In this document: one piece after another, positions 16,855 through 24,704 of the stretch
Position numbering within the stretch: position 1 is the stretch's first letter
Layout of the letters: each line of letters begins with the position of its first letter
NCBI RefSeq assembly: GCF_006345825.1
Contig: NZ_VCIX01000080.1
Location: 3,129-67,128 of the forward strand
Length of the DNA stretch: 64,000 nucleotides
Source of the DNA: Paenibacillus paridis
GTDB taxonomy: Bacteria > Bacillota > Bacilli > Paenibacillales > Paenibacillaceae
Direction: 5' to 3'
Position numbers and translations under genes: made by a program
The notes under the pieces: model-generated
The model's database searches: none
Seen by the model: the letters and a program-made list of their open reading frames with translations, nothing else
What the model was told of the DNA's origin: nothing

Positions 16855-17520
16855 TCACCCCGGCAGCTTGAGCAGCATTCCAATCGGCAGCTTCTTCAAC
16901 TGCGAATCCTTAATGCCGTTCAGCTTCTGAATTTCTTTCCAGCGCCCTTCATTGCCGAGCTGGACCCTAGCCACTTTGATAAGGGAATCTCCAGCGACTA
17001 GCTTGTAGGTCTTGGGCGTTGTTTTGTCGGAAGGACGAGCCTGTGGCTTCACGCTGGCTTTATCATTTTTAATAATGACTGGCCTCGCGCCGTAGAAAGC
17101 AAATTCTTTTAGCGAAATGCTGTATTCGATGTCTCCGGAGCCAGCGGCTTCTTTCCATTCGAATTTTTCAATGCTCATCGGCAAATTGATATCGAATGTC
17201 GGTCCCGTGTAAATAAAGCGAATGGGATACTTTTTCTCCATCCAACCCTTAATGACGATGACATAAAAGGCAGGGTCAATCCACGTTTTACTAACTAAGA
17301 ACGGATAGGCCTCCGCAGGAAAAAAGCAGTCAAATGAAATATTGGTAAGCTTTGGGCTTTGAATGACATTGATTTCGCCCAGACCGGATACCTCGTACGT
17401 TTTGCCGCCTGCAGCATCGCCGAGCTTAATTTCCGGCGGATTGACGGGCAAATGAAGGTTTTGCTTCTGATTGCCGTAGCTCAGCCATATGTTGTGTTCA
17501 TGATTGCGATTCGTAATCAT
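16855..17520 (-). CDS. LysM-containing tail protein (XkdP type)
   Basis: A 221-residue protein of the XkdP type. The N-terminal 130 residues are a tail-specific domain. A LysM domain occupies about residues 168-220 (TYKLVAGDSLIKVARVQLG, then IQKLNGI). LysM binds peptidoglycan, which suits a tail-tip component that meets the wall. The start overlaps the tape measure stop by 4 bp. Confidence 0.87.
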   Translation of the reverse strand: MITNRNHEHNIWLSYGNQKQNLHLPVNPPEIKLGDAAGGKTYEVSGLGEINVIQSPKLTNISFDCFFPAEAYPFLVSKTWIDPAFYVIVIKGWMEKKYPIRFIYTGPTFDINLPMSIEKFEWKEAAGSGDIEYSISLKEFAFYGARPVIIKNDKASVKPQARPSDKTTPKTYKLVAGDSLIKVARVQLGNEGRWKEIQKLNGIKDSQLKKLPIGMLLKLPG

Positions 17521-19838
17521 ACGTTGTATGTCCTTTCCGCAGACATCGCAATCTCCTCATTAAGAGAACGCTCAATCCGTCCAATAATAGTATCAATATC
17601 ATAGCCGTTATTGATATCGCCAGTTTGCACACTAACCGTTGGCTGCAGTGAGACGAAATTCTGAATGTTCTTCATCTCCGCAAGCTCCCGCATCGTCTTT
17701 AGGTCCTCACTGGATATATCGACGGTTTCGTTAATGGAGCCTACCTCATTTACTCGGTTGATGTCTGGAGCTACACTCTGGAAGCCTGTTTGTGCAGGCG
17801 AGGTCATTCGGCTTCCACTACTCATGCTATTGTTACTGCCATTCATAATTTCATTAAGATCAGGAGAGTTCCCCCACTCTTTAGCTATTGCATTGGGATC
17901 AAATTTTGGTGTTGGTTCGAATTCTTCTTGCGTATCCTCTTTTGTACGATTTTTAATAAAATCATTAACACTTTGCTCTCTTTCTGCAGCATTTTTCGAT
18001 GCTCTTGCATAGGCGTCTTCTTTCTTGGCTTTCATAAAATCGAGAGTATCATCAATAATATTATCCATATTGAATCTAGCTGTTATTTCATAACTCTTAC
18101 CAGTGACCTTATTTATGATACCTAAAACTTTATTAATTCCTTCAATAATTCCATTAATCACTGCATCATAGATAAAACCTATCTTTTTTGCCCACCAAAA
18201 TAACGGAGAATACATCCATTCGGCCAGCTGCCAAAAATATGCAGGTAAACGATCTAAAAAGTTAAAGATAGAGTTCCATGCTCTCAAAAATCCTGCAGCA
18301 AAAGCATCATTCTTTTGCCATAACGCTATTATGAAAACAATTAGAGCAACAATTAAAGAAATAATAAATATAATTACATTTCTCTTCATCGTAGCATTCA
18401 GCGTTGCCCAAGCAGCAGAAAGACCGCTAGTAACTAGAGTTAGTAAAGCAAAAGCTACTGTTCCTGAGGTAGACAGCGCCACCATAAGAGACATATAAGC
18501 CGCTATGATAGCTGTTCTGGCAGCGAGAAGTCCAATTATCGCATGCCAGGCGGTTATGCCTGCAACTATTCCCCAAATTATAGGCTCAATTACTGGCCAC
18601 CCTACTGAAATTACTAAACCCAACCAAGTAGCAGCACTTGCAATCCAAGCTAGTAAACCAGCCACCCAGGTTAATACATTTCCTAGAGAATCAAAAAATG
18701 GTTGAAAAACATCAGATCCAAAAAAGTCATTCAGTAACTGAAGCGGCTCCATAAAAGCTGTTACGGCTCCAGTACCAGCACCTGCAAAAGATGAAGCAAT
18801 ATTTTGCTCAAGCATTTGAGCCTGCTTAACCGGTGTATCCATCATTTGCTTCATGGATTCTTTTCCCATATCAGCTTTTTCCAACACCGTATCTAAAGCA
18901 GAAATGAAACCGTTCATATCTCCTGATTTCCCAAGAGCTTCTAAATTAGCAGATTGAACTAGATCTGGAGAAATATTGTATTGTTTCGCTAATGAAGAAC
19001 TATCTCCTTGAGCAGCTGTCATTACAGCTCGAGAAGCGGCTTCATTCCCTCTCTCGGCCGGATCAAGAGTCGCGAGCTGAATAGATAACGCAGAAAGCTC
19101 GCTTATTTGTTTGGCATTACTTGTTGCGCCTTTTAAAATTATAGCTCCCTTAGCAGCTTCACTTAGAGCCATACCCGCTTCCAGTGCTTGAGTGCTTAAA
19201 GCGTTAAATAACGCACCGCCTTCGTTCTTACTGCCAGTTTGGTTGATAAGCATACCTTTAATCTGTTGCTCTTCAACCGCATTTCGCAATGATAGATCTA
19301 TGATTGTTTTAACCGGCTCTTTTTTAAGATCAGTAAACTGCTGTTTTAAAGCGTCAATAGATGATTTACCATTATTTAATGTCATTGCTGTTGGTGCAGC
19401 GACCGCAGCCTTAGCCGGTTGTTCCACATTTGATATTTGATTTTCTTGAGAAGTAAACTTAGAAAATGATTCGTAAACTGCAGGTTCTACTTTTAAAATT
19501 TGGGTTCCAAAAAAAGGACTGTTAGAGCTAGACCTTGACTGGTTAGGCTTAGCAGAAATAGATTGTATCATCTTAGATAAACTTTCGATGTTATCTTCTA
19601 AATTTTCTAACGCACCTGCTGTGTTATCAATTGCTGAATTTGTTTTGCTTAAAGCAGCATTGATTGATAAAAGTTGCTGCCTGGTATCCATAAAAGCTCT
19701 TGCAACAGAATTACTGTCATTCATTTGATTATTAAAACTTTTAAAAACGGATATGGACTTATTCATAGTAGCAGTCATTAGTTTCACTGCTCTAGTGACA
19801 TTATTAAATCCTCCAGCAGCAACATTCGCACTCGCCAT
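17517..19838 (-). CDS. Tail tape measure protein
   Basis: A 773-residue tape measure protein, which sets tail length and lines the tube. I chose the ATG at 19838, preceded by GGGGGTGGG; the longer frame adds 13 residues of no value. The N-terminal region is helical. A long hydrophobic stretch (about residues 385-510) carries repeated membrane-like segments (LLAWIASAATWLGLVISVGW). The DNA from about 17840 to 19800 is more AT-rich than flanking tail genes, a sign of mosaic origin. It sits directly after the frameshifted chaperone, as expected. Confidence 0.87.
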   Translation of the reverse strand: MASANVAAGGFNNVTRAVKLMTATMNKSISVFKSFNNQMNDSNSVARAFMDTRQQLLSINAALSKTNSAIDNTAGALENLEDNIESLSKMIQSISAKPNQSRSSSNSPFFGTQILKVEPAVYESFSKFTSQENQISNVEQPAKAAVAAPTAMTLNNGKSSIDALKQQFTDLKKEPVKTIIDLSLRNAVEEQQIKGMLINQTGSKNEGGALFNALSTQALEAGMALSEAAKGAIILKGATSNAKQISELSALSIQLATLDPAERGNEAASRAVMTAAQGDSSSLAKQYNISPDLVQSANLEALGKSGDMNGFISALDTVLEKADMGKESMKQMMDTPVKQAQMLEQNIASSFAGAGTGAVTAFMEPLQLLNDFFGSDVFQPFFDSLGNVLTWVAGLLAWIASAATWLGLVISVGWPVIEPIIWGIVAGITAWHAIIGLLAARTAIIAAYMSLMVALSTSGTVAFALLTLVTSGLSAAWATLNATMKRNVIIFIISLIVALIVFIIALWQKNDAFAAGFLRAWNSIFNFLDRLPAYFWQLAEWMYSPLFWWAKKIGFIYDAVINGIIEGINKVLGIINKVTGKSYEITARFNMDNIIDDTLDFMKAKKEDAYARASKNAAEREQSVNDFIKNRTKEDTQEEFEPTPKFDPNAIAKEWGNSPDLNEIMNGSNNSMSSGSRMTSPAQTGFQSVAPDINRVNEVGSINETVDISSEDLKTMRELAEMKNIQNFVSLQPTVSVQTGDINNGYDIDTIIGRIERSLNEEIAMSAERTYNV

Positions 19839-19894
19839 CTTCCCACCCCCTTCACACGGGCAAGAGCGCCCCCTCATGGGAGCGCTGCCCGTCC

Positions 19895-20077
19895 TTATTT
19901 TCGTTTTGCTTTGGCGCGCTGCTTCTTCTCGTTCTCGATGCGAACATCGATCATCGCGTAGATAGCCGCTTTTTCGCGCTTGGTCATGGCCATCAGCACA
20001 TGCGGCAGTATGCCGAGCTCGTGGAGGGCGTAGTAAGCGTAATTCGCTTCCCCGTCGCCCTCTTTAATTAGTTTTTT
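19895..20077 (-). CDS. Frameshift extension of the tail assembly chaperone (GT product)
   Basis: The -1 frame opens at the slippery site and runs for 58 codons after the two slipped Lys codons (LIKEGDGEANYAYYALHELG onward) to a TAA at 19895-19897. It has no start codon with a ribosome binding site at its head, so it is probably made only as a fusion with the 140-residue upstream product, about 198 residues in total. This is the arrangement of the lambda G/GT chaperones, which bind the tape measure protein during tail assembly. Confidence 0.8.
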   Translation of the reverse strand, partial: KKLIKEGDGEANYAYYALHELGILPHVLMAMTKREKAAIYAMIDVRIENEKKQRAKAKRK

Positions 20078-20490
20078 ACTTCTTCAGCCAGATCGTTCAG
20101 GCTTTGGTTGAAGCCGTTAATTTCCTGTACGCGCTGAACGAGGGACGCATACTCGCCCGGCAGCAGCATTTTGCGCAGCAGGTTTTCGGCGCCTAATGTG
20201 CCGTACGATTTTTGCAAATCGGCATCCTTCAAGTTAGGAAACTGAATGCTGCTCACGACGAGCTTGGCGAGGTATTCATCGGTATTGGTTTCCGGTACGA
20301 AAACGCCGTTTTTCCCTTTCACCTTGCGGGTGGAGGACTTGCGGCATTCCTCGTTCTCAGCCTCAGTCATGCTGCGCAGCTCCCAAGCCACGGCTTGTCC
20401 TTCGGCGTCCTTGAACCGATCGGATACGATAAACGGCTGCGTCGACTCGACTGCCGCATTTTGTGCAAAAAATACGCTTAAATCACCCAT
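20068..20490 (-). CDS. XkdN-like tail assembly chaperone (G product)
   Basis: A 140-residue protein of the XkdN type. I chose the ATG at 20490 because GGAGG lies eight bases upstream (MGDLSVFFAQNA). The longer frame starts upstream of that site. It has the FVPETNTDEYLAKLVV motif typical of the family and ends EEVKN-stop. The last codons are GTA AAA AAC TAA, a slippery heptamer directly before the stop. The gene lies between tube and tape measure genes as in PBSX and P2-like tails. Confidence 0.87.
   Translation of the reverse strand: MGDLSVFFAQNAAVESTQPFIVSDRFKDAEGQAVAWELRSMTEAENEECRKSSTRKVKGKNGVFVPETNTDEYLAKLVVSSIQFPNLKDADLQKSYGTLGAENLLRKMLLPGEYASLVQRVQEINGFNQSLNDLAEEVKN
20071..20077 (-). 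promoter_or_regulatory. Programmed -1 frameshift slippery site A AAA AAC
   Basis: The zero-frame codons GTA AAA AAC TAA contain the canonical heptamer A AAA AAC in the correct X XXY YYZ register, one codon before the stop. Slippage gives AAA AAA CTA ATT and enters the 58-codon -1 frame. The overlap is seen directly in the sequence; use of the site is inferred from gene order. Confidence 0.8.
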
Positions 20491-20521
20491 TGATAAAGCC
20501 TCCATTTCAATCTATGTTAAA

Positions 20522-20986
20522 TTAGCCCAACGAAAGCGCTGTAAAGTGGTCCTGAATATCTACGCCCTCAAAGGTAAACTCGATCTCTTCCTCAAGCGCT
20601 TCGCTCTCGGTATCCAGCTTGCCGATGATGACCTTGTTCAAGTTGACCTTATTCAGGACAACCGTTTGCTTGCCTGTCGCAGAGGAGGAATCCTCGTTCA
20701 TAATGACGATGTCAAAATAAGCATCCACGCCGGTTTTCACGTAATCGAGCATCATTTGGCGGAATTTCGTCGTTACATAATAGATGGTCATCGTCCCTGT
20801 ACCTGACCAGCCTGTTGCTTTGTGCTGCAAGCCCCGGTGGCCAAGCGTCTTGATTTCCGCCTTTTGCTTCTCGATGCTGGCTTCCAGCGTCTTCACGTAA
20901 AACATTTCTTCCTGCGAGTTGTTAATTACCGTAAAAGCCCGGCCTTCGCGGCCCGAAATCGTATCTCCTGCGTTCAAAAATGCCAT
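20522..20986 (-). CDS. Tail tube protein (XkdM type)
   Basis: A 154-residue tail tube protein of the XkdM/DUF2001 type. Typical features are the N-terminal AGDTISGREGRAFTVINN, the GHRGLQHKATGWSGTGTMTI stretch and the acidic EEEIEFTFEGVDIQDHF end. It assembles as stacked hexamers inside the sheath. It lies one base after the sheath gene stop, without a strong ribosome binding site of its own, so coupled translation is likely. Confidence 0.88.
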   Translation of the reverse strand: MAFLNAGDTISGREGRAFTVINNSQEEMFYVKTLEASIEKQKAEIKTLGHRGLQHKATGWSGTGTMTIYYVTTKFRQMMLDYVKTGVDAYFDIVIMNEDSSSATGKQTVVLNKVNLNKVIIGKLDTESEALEEEIEFTFEGVDIQDHFTALSLG

Positions 20987-20987
20987 A

Positions 20988-22304
20988 TTACTTCACCGTC
21001 ACTTTCATGTATACTTTTTCTACGCTATCTACTGGTTGAATATGAACGTCAATCACAAGGCTATCGGAATCCGTGCCGGCAAGCACCGACAAATCCGCCT
21101 GCGAGTCGAAATTTTGAATCGCGCCAAGCGCCTGAATACTATTCAAATACTTCGTGCACTCATTGCGGAATAGACTGCGGCCATCAGCGTTATTATCCAC
21201 TTTGCCGATATAAAAGGTTTCGAAAATTCGTTTGAAGTCATTAGCAATGCCGTCCAACACGCGAATGACCCGATTTTTCGAGAAGGCCTTTCCTTTTTCG
21301 AGCGTATAGCCGGTAAACGTGTTAATATCCTGCTCGACAATGACTCGTCCGCCGCTAACGGTAAACAGAAGCTCACCAGCCTGCAGCGCCGCAACCGTCT
21401 GCGAATTCGTATAACGAACATCGGCATCGACTGCCTCCTCATAAGCCTCGTACGTCAGCGATTGATTGATCGCTGCGCCCGCCGTAGCAGCGGCCACCCA
21501 TACGGTCGCTTTTTGTGCATCGATAACGGTACCGTCCTGCAGTTTCACACCGTTTTTGACGCTAATGACGCCCTCATGGTCCGCAGACGGATAGTTCGCA
21601 AGCACAACCTGAATTTTTCGGCCTTCCTCCTCGCGCAAGCGGCGAGCAAAGGCAGCATAGACCGCCTTTAGCGAAGCATCTCCGGATACAAGCGCAACCG
21701 TGTTAAAATCCTGCAGCTCGATCTGAGTCAAATAATCGGTGTGGTCCTGATTCGTCACCGTACCGTTAGCGCCGCCTGCAAGGGGAACGCCTGCTGCTGC
21801 AGTCAATACCCCTGTACCGCCAAAATCAACATAAGCATTACCGCTCAGTGCTGCTATAGCAGCTACCGACTGCGTATCTACCTCTGCATCAGCAACATAA
21901 GTGATGACATCGAACAGCTCAACGTCGTCAACGTTTTGCTTCACGGCAACCTTGATATCATTGCCTCGAACGCCGCCATATTTGGCTGTAAGCGTCAGGC
22001 CGCCAATGGTTGCTGCTGCCTTCGTCCCTTCATTAAGACGATATAGAAGCAAGGTTTTGGCTTTCTTGAGCGCTTCACGCACCAGCAAGAGCTCCGGTGT
22101 GCTCACTTCATAGCCGAGCAAACCGCTAAGATCATCGCCCGCCTGAATCGCGATCACTGATTTTGATTTTCCCCAATTCAAGGTCAGCGCCGCTGCCACC
22201 GTTCCGCGCTCGCCGATGCTGCCCACCGTTTGTTTTTCGCCTACCAGATTAATATATACGCCTGGACGCACCTTATTTTGTGATGTATAAGTTCCTCCTG
22301 CCAT
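20988..22304 (-). CDS. Contractile tail sheath protein (XkdK type)
   Basis: A 438-residue tail sheath protein of the XkdK family. It begins MAGGTYTSQNKVRPGVYINL, with the conserved RPGVYI motif of Firmicute sheaths, and has the GERGTVAAALTLNWG and KGKAFSKNRVIRVLDGIANDF segments. This gene marks the tail as contractile (myovirus or R-type). The start follows AAGGAGG by 11 bases. Confidence 0.92.
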   Translation of the reverse strand: MAGGTYTSQNKVRPGVYINLVGEKQTVGSIGERGTVAAALTLNWGKSKSVIAIQAGDDLSGLLGYEVSTPELLLVREALKKAKTLLLYRLNEGTKAAATIGGLTLTAKYGGVRGNDIKVAVKQNVDDVELFDVITYVADAEVDTQSVAAIAALSGNAYVDFGGTGVLTAAAGVPLAGGANGTVTNQDHTDYLTQIELQDFNTVALVSGDASLKAVYAAFARRLREEEGRKIQVVLANYPSADHEGVISVKNGVKLQDGTVIDAQKATVWVAAATAGAAINQSLTYEAYEEAVDADVRYTNSQTVAALQAGELLFTVSGGRVIVEQDINTFTGYTLEKGKAFSKNRVIRVLDGIANDFKRIFETFYIGKVDNNADGRSLFRNECTKYLNSIQALGAIQNFDSQADLSVLAGTDSDSLVIDVHIQPVDSVEKVYMKVTVK

Positions 22305-22307
22305 GTT

Positions 22308-22496
22308 CTACATGACCTCCTTTTTCAAATAGGCTGTTATCCGAGATAACGCTTGTTCATGAGTGCATCTGTCTTGCTCATCCAATACCGCTGAGAGCAC
22401 ATCCTTCTGTGCTGGCGTATACCGCCTCGCTGCGAGCAATTGCTGCTTGCTGAAGCCTGCCTCTTTCCCAGCATTCTGCCATGCTTTCTGCTTCAT
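22308..22496 (-). CDS. Small protein at the head of the tail operon
   Basis: A 62-residue protein that I do not recognise. It begins at ATG 22496 with GGAGG nine bases upstream; the next ATG upstream would lie directly on the Shine-Dalgarno sequence. The C-terminal half is helical and charged. It directly precedes the sheath gene, where PBSX-like clusters often carry a small gene of unknown role. Confidence 0.7.
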   Translation of the reverse strand: MKQKAWQNAGKEAGFSKQQLLAARRYTPAQKDVLSAVLDEQDRCTHEQALSRITAYLKKEVM

Positions 22497-22623
22497 CCCA
22501 TCCATCCTCCGGCTTCCTTCTTCGTTTGAAGCGGCTAACCCGCCTGGCGATCAGCCTTGCCGCCTGCGCACTTTCACCTCAGCACCTACATCACAACCAC
22601 CTCCTTTCCTTGGCAAAACAAAA

Positions 22624-22654
22624 GGGACGTTCGGTATAGTCCACCGCTCGTCCC
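22624..22654 (-). terminator. Hairpin with T-run between sigma-like gene and tail operon
   Basis: GGGACG and CGTCCC close a stem with inner ACCG pairing and two mismatches. The minus strand continues TTTTGTTTT. It would terminate transcripts from the sigma-like regulator before the tail genes. The rest of 22497-22623 holds a strong AAAGGAGGTGG followed only by GTG ATG TAG, so no gene is called there. Confidence 0.6.
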
Positions 22655-22678
22655 CGGTTATGATCTCTTGCACAATAT

Positions 22679-22707
22679 CATAATATCACGGTTATTTGAG
22701 CAAAAAC
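22679..22707 (-). promoter_or_regulatory. Possible late promoter of the tail operon
   Basis: TTGCTC lies just after the stop of the sigma-like gene, with AT-rich -10 candidates 15-17 bases further (TATGAT or TGATAT). The match is weak. The late operon may instead use a dedicated sigma recognised by no consensus I know. Confidence 0.25.
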
Positions 22708-22712
22708 GGACA

Positions 22713-23333
22713 TTAGGCGGACAGAAAGCGGACAACTTCCGCAAGCGCCTTTTGCTTCCATCTTCGAAACGTCCGATCGACGATTCCAAGCTCCGAAGCA
22801 ACAAACTCTGTAGGCTTTCCTTCTATAAAGCGCAGTCTCAGCAGCCTCGCATAATCGGGCTCATAGGCTTCTAGCGCCTCCAGCGCTTGGTCAACGGTTT
22901 GCAGCTGCTTCTCGATATCCTGAAGCTCGCTAATTTTATCGATCACGCCCATGTAGCCTTCGTAGCCTCTGGAGCCGGTACGGGCTTCAAGCACTTTTTC
23001 TATCTTTTGCTCCAGCTCTCGCAGCAGACGTTCATCCTCCGGGCTTGCCGCTGCCCGGCTTTTGATGACCTCGCTGAGCTGCGCCCTCGTTCCAAGCGGA
23101 TATTTGGACAGGTTGGCGTGTGCAGCTGCTTCGATTCGCTGCTCTTGTTCATCTAAGTACATCGATGAGGGCAGCTTGCGCAGCTCCCGGTGCAGCTCCT
23201 GCAAATGATCATCCTCGGACATGGTGCTTAATCTAACTCCAGGCCCTACTGAAATTCCCTCAAGCTGTTTCTTTCTCGCCTTTAACCGTTTATAAGCTGT
23301 TAATTGGTCAATAATATGCTGTTCCTCTTTCAT
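22713..23333 (-). CDS. Sigma-like late regulator of the tail cluster (Xpf-like position)
   Basis: A 206-residue protein. The first 150 residues are helical and charged. The last 45 carry a sigma-region-4-like helix-turn-helix (LLRLRFIEGKPTEFVASELG, then DRTFRRWKQKAL). In PBSX the positive control factor Xpf occupies the same place, between the repressor region and the late operon. It is transcribed divergently from the Xre repressor, with GGAGGG seven bases before the ATG. It probably switches on the tail genes. Confidence 0.75.
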   Translation of the reverse strand: MKEEQHIIDQLTAYKRLKARKKQLEGISVGPGVRLSTMSEDDHLQELHRELRKLPSSMYLDEQEQRIEAAAHANLSKYPLGTRAQLSEVIKSRAAASPEDERLLRELEQKIEKVLEARTGSRGYEGYMGVIDKISELQDIEKQLQTVDQALEALEAYEPDYARLLRLRFIEGKPTEFVASELGIVDRTFRRWKQKALAEVVRFLSA

Positions 23334-23369
23334 CGCAATACCCTCCTGTTGGTTATGATTTAAGGTTGA

Positions 23370-23382
23370 GTATTTAAAATAC
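23370..23382. promoter_or_regulatory. Putative repressor operator 1
   Basis: GTATTTAAAATAC is a 13-bp palindrome with 6-bp perfect arms. It lies downstream of the minus-strand promoter at the start of the sigma-like gene. It is one of four copies of the same site in the divergent intergenic region, probably bound by the Xre protein. Confidence 0.65.
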
Positions 23383-23397
23383 CGTTCTAATCAAAAA

Positions 23398-23425
23398 AAT
23401 ATAATGGAGTTCTCGGTATTGACAA
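23398..23425 (-). promoter_or_regulatory. Promoter of the sigma-like regulator gene
   Basis: TTGTCA and TATATT are separated by 16 bases on the minus strand, a good sigma-A promoter. The -35 box lies inside operator 2, so a bound repressor would block it. Confidence 0.6.
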
Positions 23426-23428
23426 TAC
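23416..23428. promoter_or_regulatory. Putative repressor operator 2
   Basis: GTATTGACAATAC is a perfect 6-1-6 palindrome overlapping the -35 box of the minus-strand promoter. A weaker related site occurs at 23457-23469 (GTATCTAAAATAG). Confidence 0.65.
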
Positions 23429-23528
23429 TCTCGAACAAAAATATACTAGCTTTGAAGTATCTAAAATAGCGAATCAACTTTACTGATAAATAGTGATACT
23501 GTTCGTCTGATGAATCTCATTGTATTCG

Positions 23529-23541
23529 GTATTTTAATTAC
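23529..23541. promoter_or_regulatory. Putative repressor operator 3
   Basis: GTATTTTAATTAC matches the operator palindrome with one mismatch. Its centre is 19 bp from that of operator 4, so both could be bound on nearly the same face of the helix upstream of the xre gene. Confidence 0.6.
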
Positions 23542-23547
23542 CGTCAA

Positions 23548-23560
23548 GTATTTTAAATAC
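23548..23560. promoter_or_regulatory. Putative repressor operator 4
   Basis: GTATTTTAAATAC is a perfect palindrome 28 bp before the ATG of the Xre-type gene, well placed for autoregulation. Confidence 0.65.
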
Positions 23561-23587
23561 CAATACTAAAAATGGAGGGTATTTATA

Positions 23588-24013
23588 ATGTCATTAGGAA
23601 CAAGAATAAAGCAGCTGAGGATAGAGCGCGGGTTAACGCAGCAGGACGTCGCCTCTAAGCTTGAGATGGGCCGGTCAAATTTCGGGCATATCGAGAATGA
23701 CCGGGTAACGCCAACCAGCGAAGATCTGCAAAAAATGGCCGATATTCTAAATACGACCACAGATTATTTGCTCGGACGCGAGGTTTCTACGGCAACAATA
23801 CCCGATTGGGCGACGTATAAGGATAAACGGGATTTTAAGAAGCTGCTGGAGGAAGACGGGGAAATTATGTTTGACGGCGTACCGATGAGCGGAGCCGATC
23901 GCCAAAGAGTGATGGACGTATTGACAGGCCTGTTCTGGGAAGCTAAGCAAATGAATAAGCACAAAAAAAATACCGAGCCGAAGGATGCGACTCCTGATGA
24001 TGCCAAAGGGTAG
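23588..24013 (+). CDS. Xre-family repressor of the tail cluster
   Basis: A 141-residue repressor. The HTH_3 domain occupies residues 5-60 (IKQLRIERGLTQQDVASKLE, then RSNFGHIENDRVTPTSEDLQ). The C-terminal half is a linker that in ImmR-like proteins is the target of the partner protease. GGAGGG lies nine bases upstream of the ATG. It is cotranscribed with an ImmA-like peptidase 8 bp downstream and divergent from the sigma-like regulator. It probably binds the GTATT-type palindromes in the intergenic region. Confidence 0.88.
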   Translation: MSLGTRIKQLRIERGLTQQDVASKLEMGRSNFGHIENDRVTPTSEDLQKMADILNTTTDYLLGREVSTATIPDWATYKDKRDFKKLLEEDGEIMFDGVPMSGADRQRVMDVLTGLFWEAKQMNKHKKNTEPKDATPDDAKG

Positions 24014-24021
24014 GTGCTGCT

Positions 24022-24432
24022 ATGGATAAAATGATTTTGAAGCTCATCCGCAAATACAAAACCAATGATCCTTTCACCATTGCAGAAGGCCTTGGCATCC
24101 ATATCCGGTATGCGGATCTCGGCGAAGGCACGCGCGGACTTTACTTCAAAAAGCTGCGAAGGCGATTTATCGTCATCCATGAGACGCTGCCAGACAACTG
24201 GCGGCGGTTCGTCTGCGCTCATGAGCTCGGACATGATCGATTGCATCCTGGATTCAACCGTTTTTGGATGGATGAACAATCGTTCTTTAATGTGGGAAAG
24301 TATGAGCGGCAAGCGAGCAAATTTGCCGTTCGCCTGTTAACGGCAGGCGATGCCCCTGCTCGCAGCGAGACGCTGGAGCAGCTGCTCACGCGCAACGGCG
24401 TGCCTGCGGAGATGCAAAAGTTTTATTTTTGA
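24022..24432 (+). CDS. ImmA/IrrE-family metallopeptidase
   Basis: A 136-residue zinc peptidase with the active-site motif HELGH (His67, Glu68, His71). In ICEBs1 and phi105-like elements the ImmA peptidase cleaves the ImmR-type repressor after DNA damage or a signal. The gene lies directly after the Xre repressor, so the same derepression step is likely for this tail cluster. Length is typical. Confidence 0.88.
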   Translation: MDKMILKLIRKYKTNDPFTIAEGLGIHIRYADLGEGTRGLYFKKLRRRFIVIHETLPDNWRRFVCAHELGHDRLHPGFNRFWMDEQSFFNVGKYERQASKFAVRLLTAGDAPARSETLEQLLTRNGVPAEMQKFYF

Positions 24433-24454
24433 GATGCTGGCAGTCGTTTCACAA

Positions 24455-24495
24455 TAAAAAAGTCAGGTTCGCCATGAGCGTTCCTTGCTTTTTTT
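24455..24495 (+). terminator. Probable terminator of the xre-immA operon
   Basis: AAAAAAG-CAGG and CCTTG-CTTTTTTT pair around a 15-base loop with a bulge and end in a T-run. The stem is imperfect, so confidence is moderate. Confidence 0.45.
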
Positions 24496-24704
24496 AGCTT
24501 ACTTTATCGGTTAATCGAGCATCGTTAAACGACCTTAGTAGGTTGATATGTTTAATCATGACATATCATTAAGTACTAGCTGTTTACCTTCCCGTTCTTT
24601 TATAGCATCACTAGCAACCGATGAATAGGTCGGGCAAAGGTTTTCAATTGTCTCATTTCACCCAAACTCTCTCCTTCCTAATCTGAATATTTTTGATTGC
24701 TCAA

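Noticed and set aside
22550..22620. Small gene after AAAGGAGGTGG
   Set aside because: The best-placed starts read GTG ATG TAG only; other frames give about 20 codons with no support. Kept as an observation, not as a gene.
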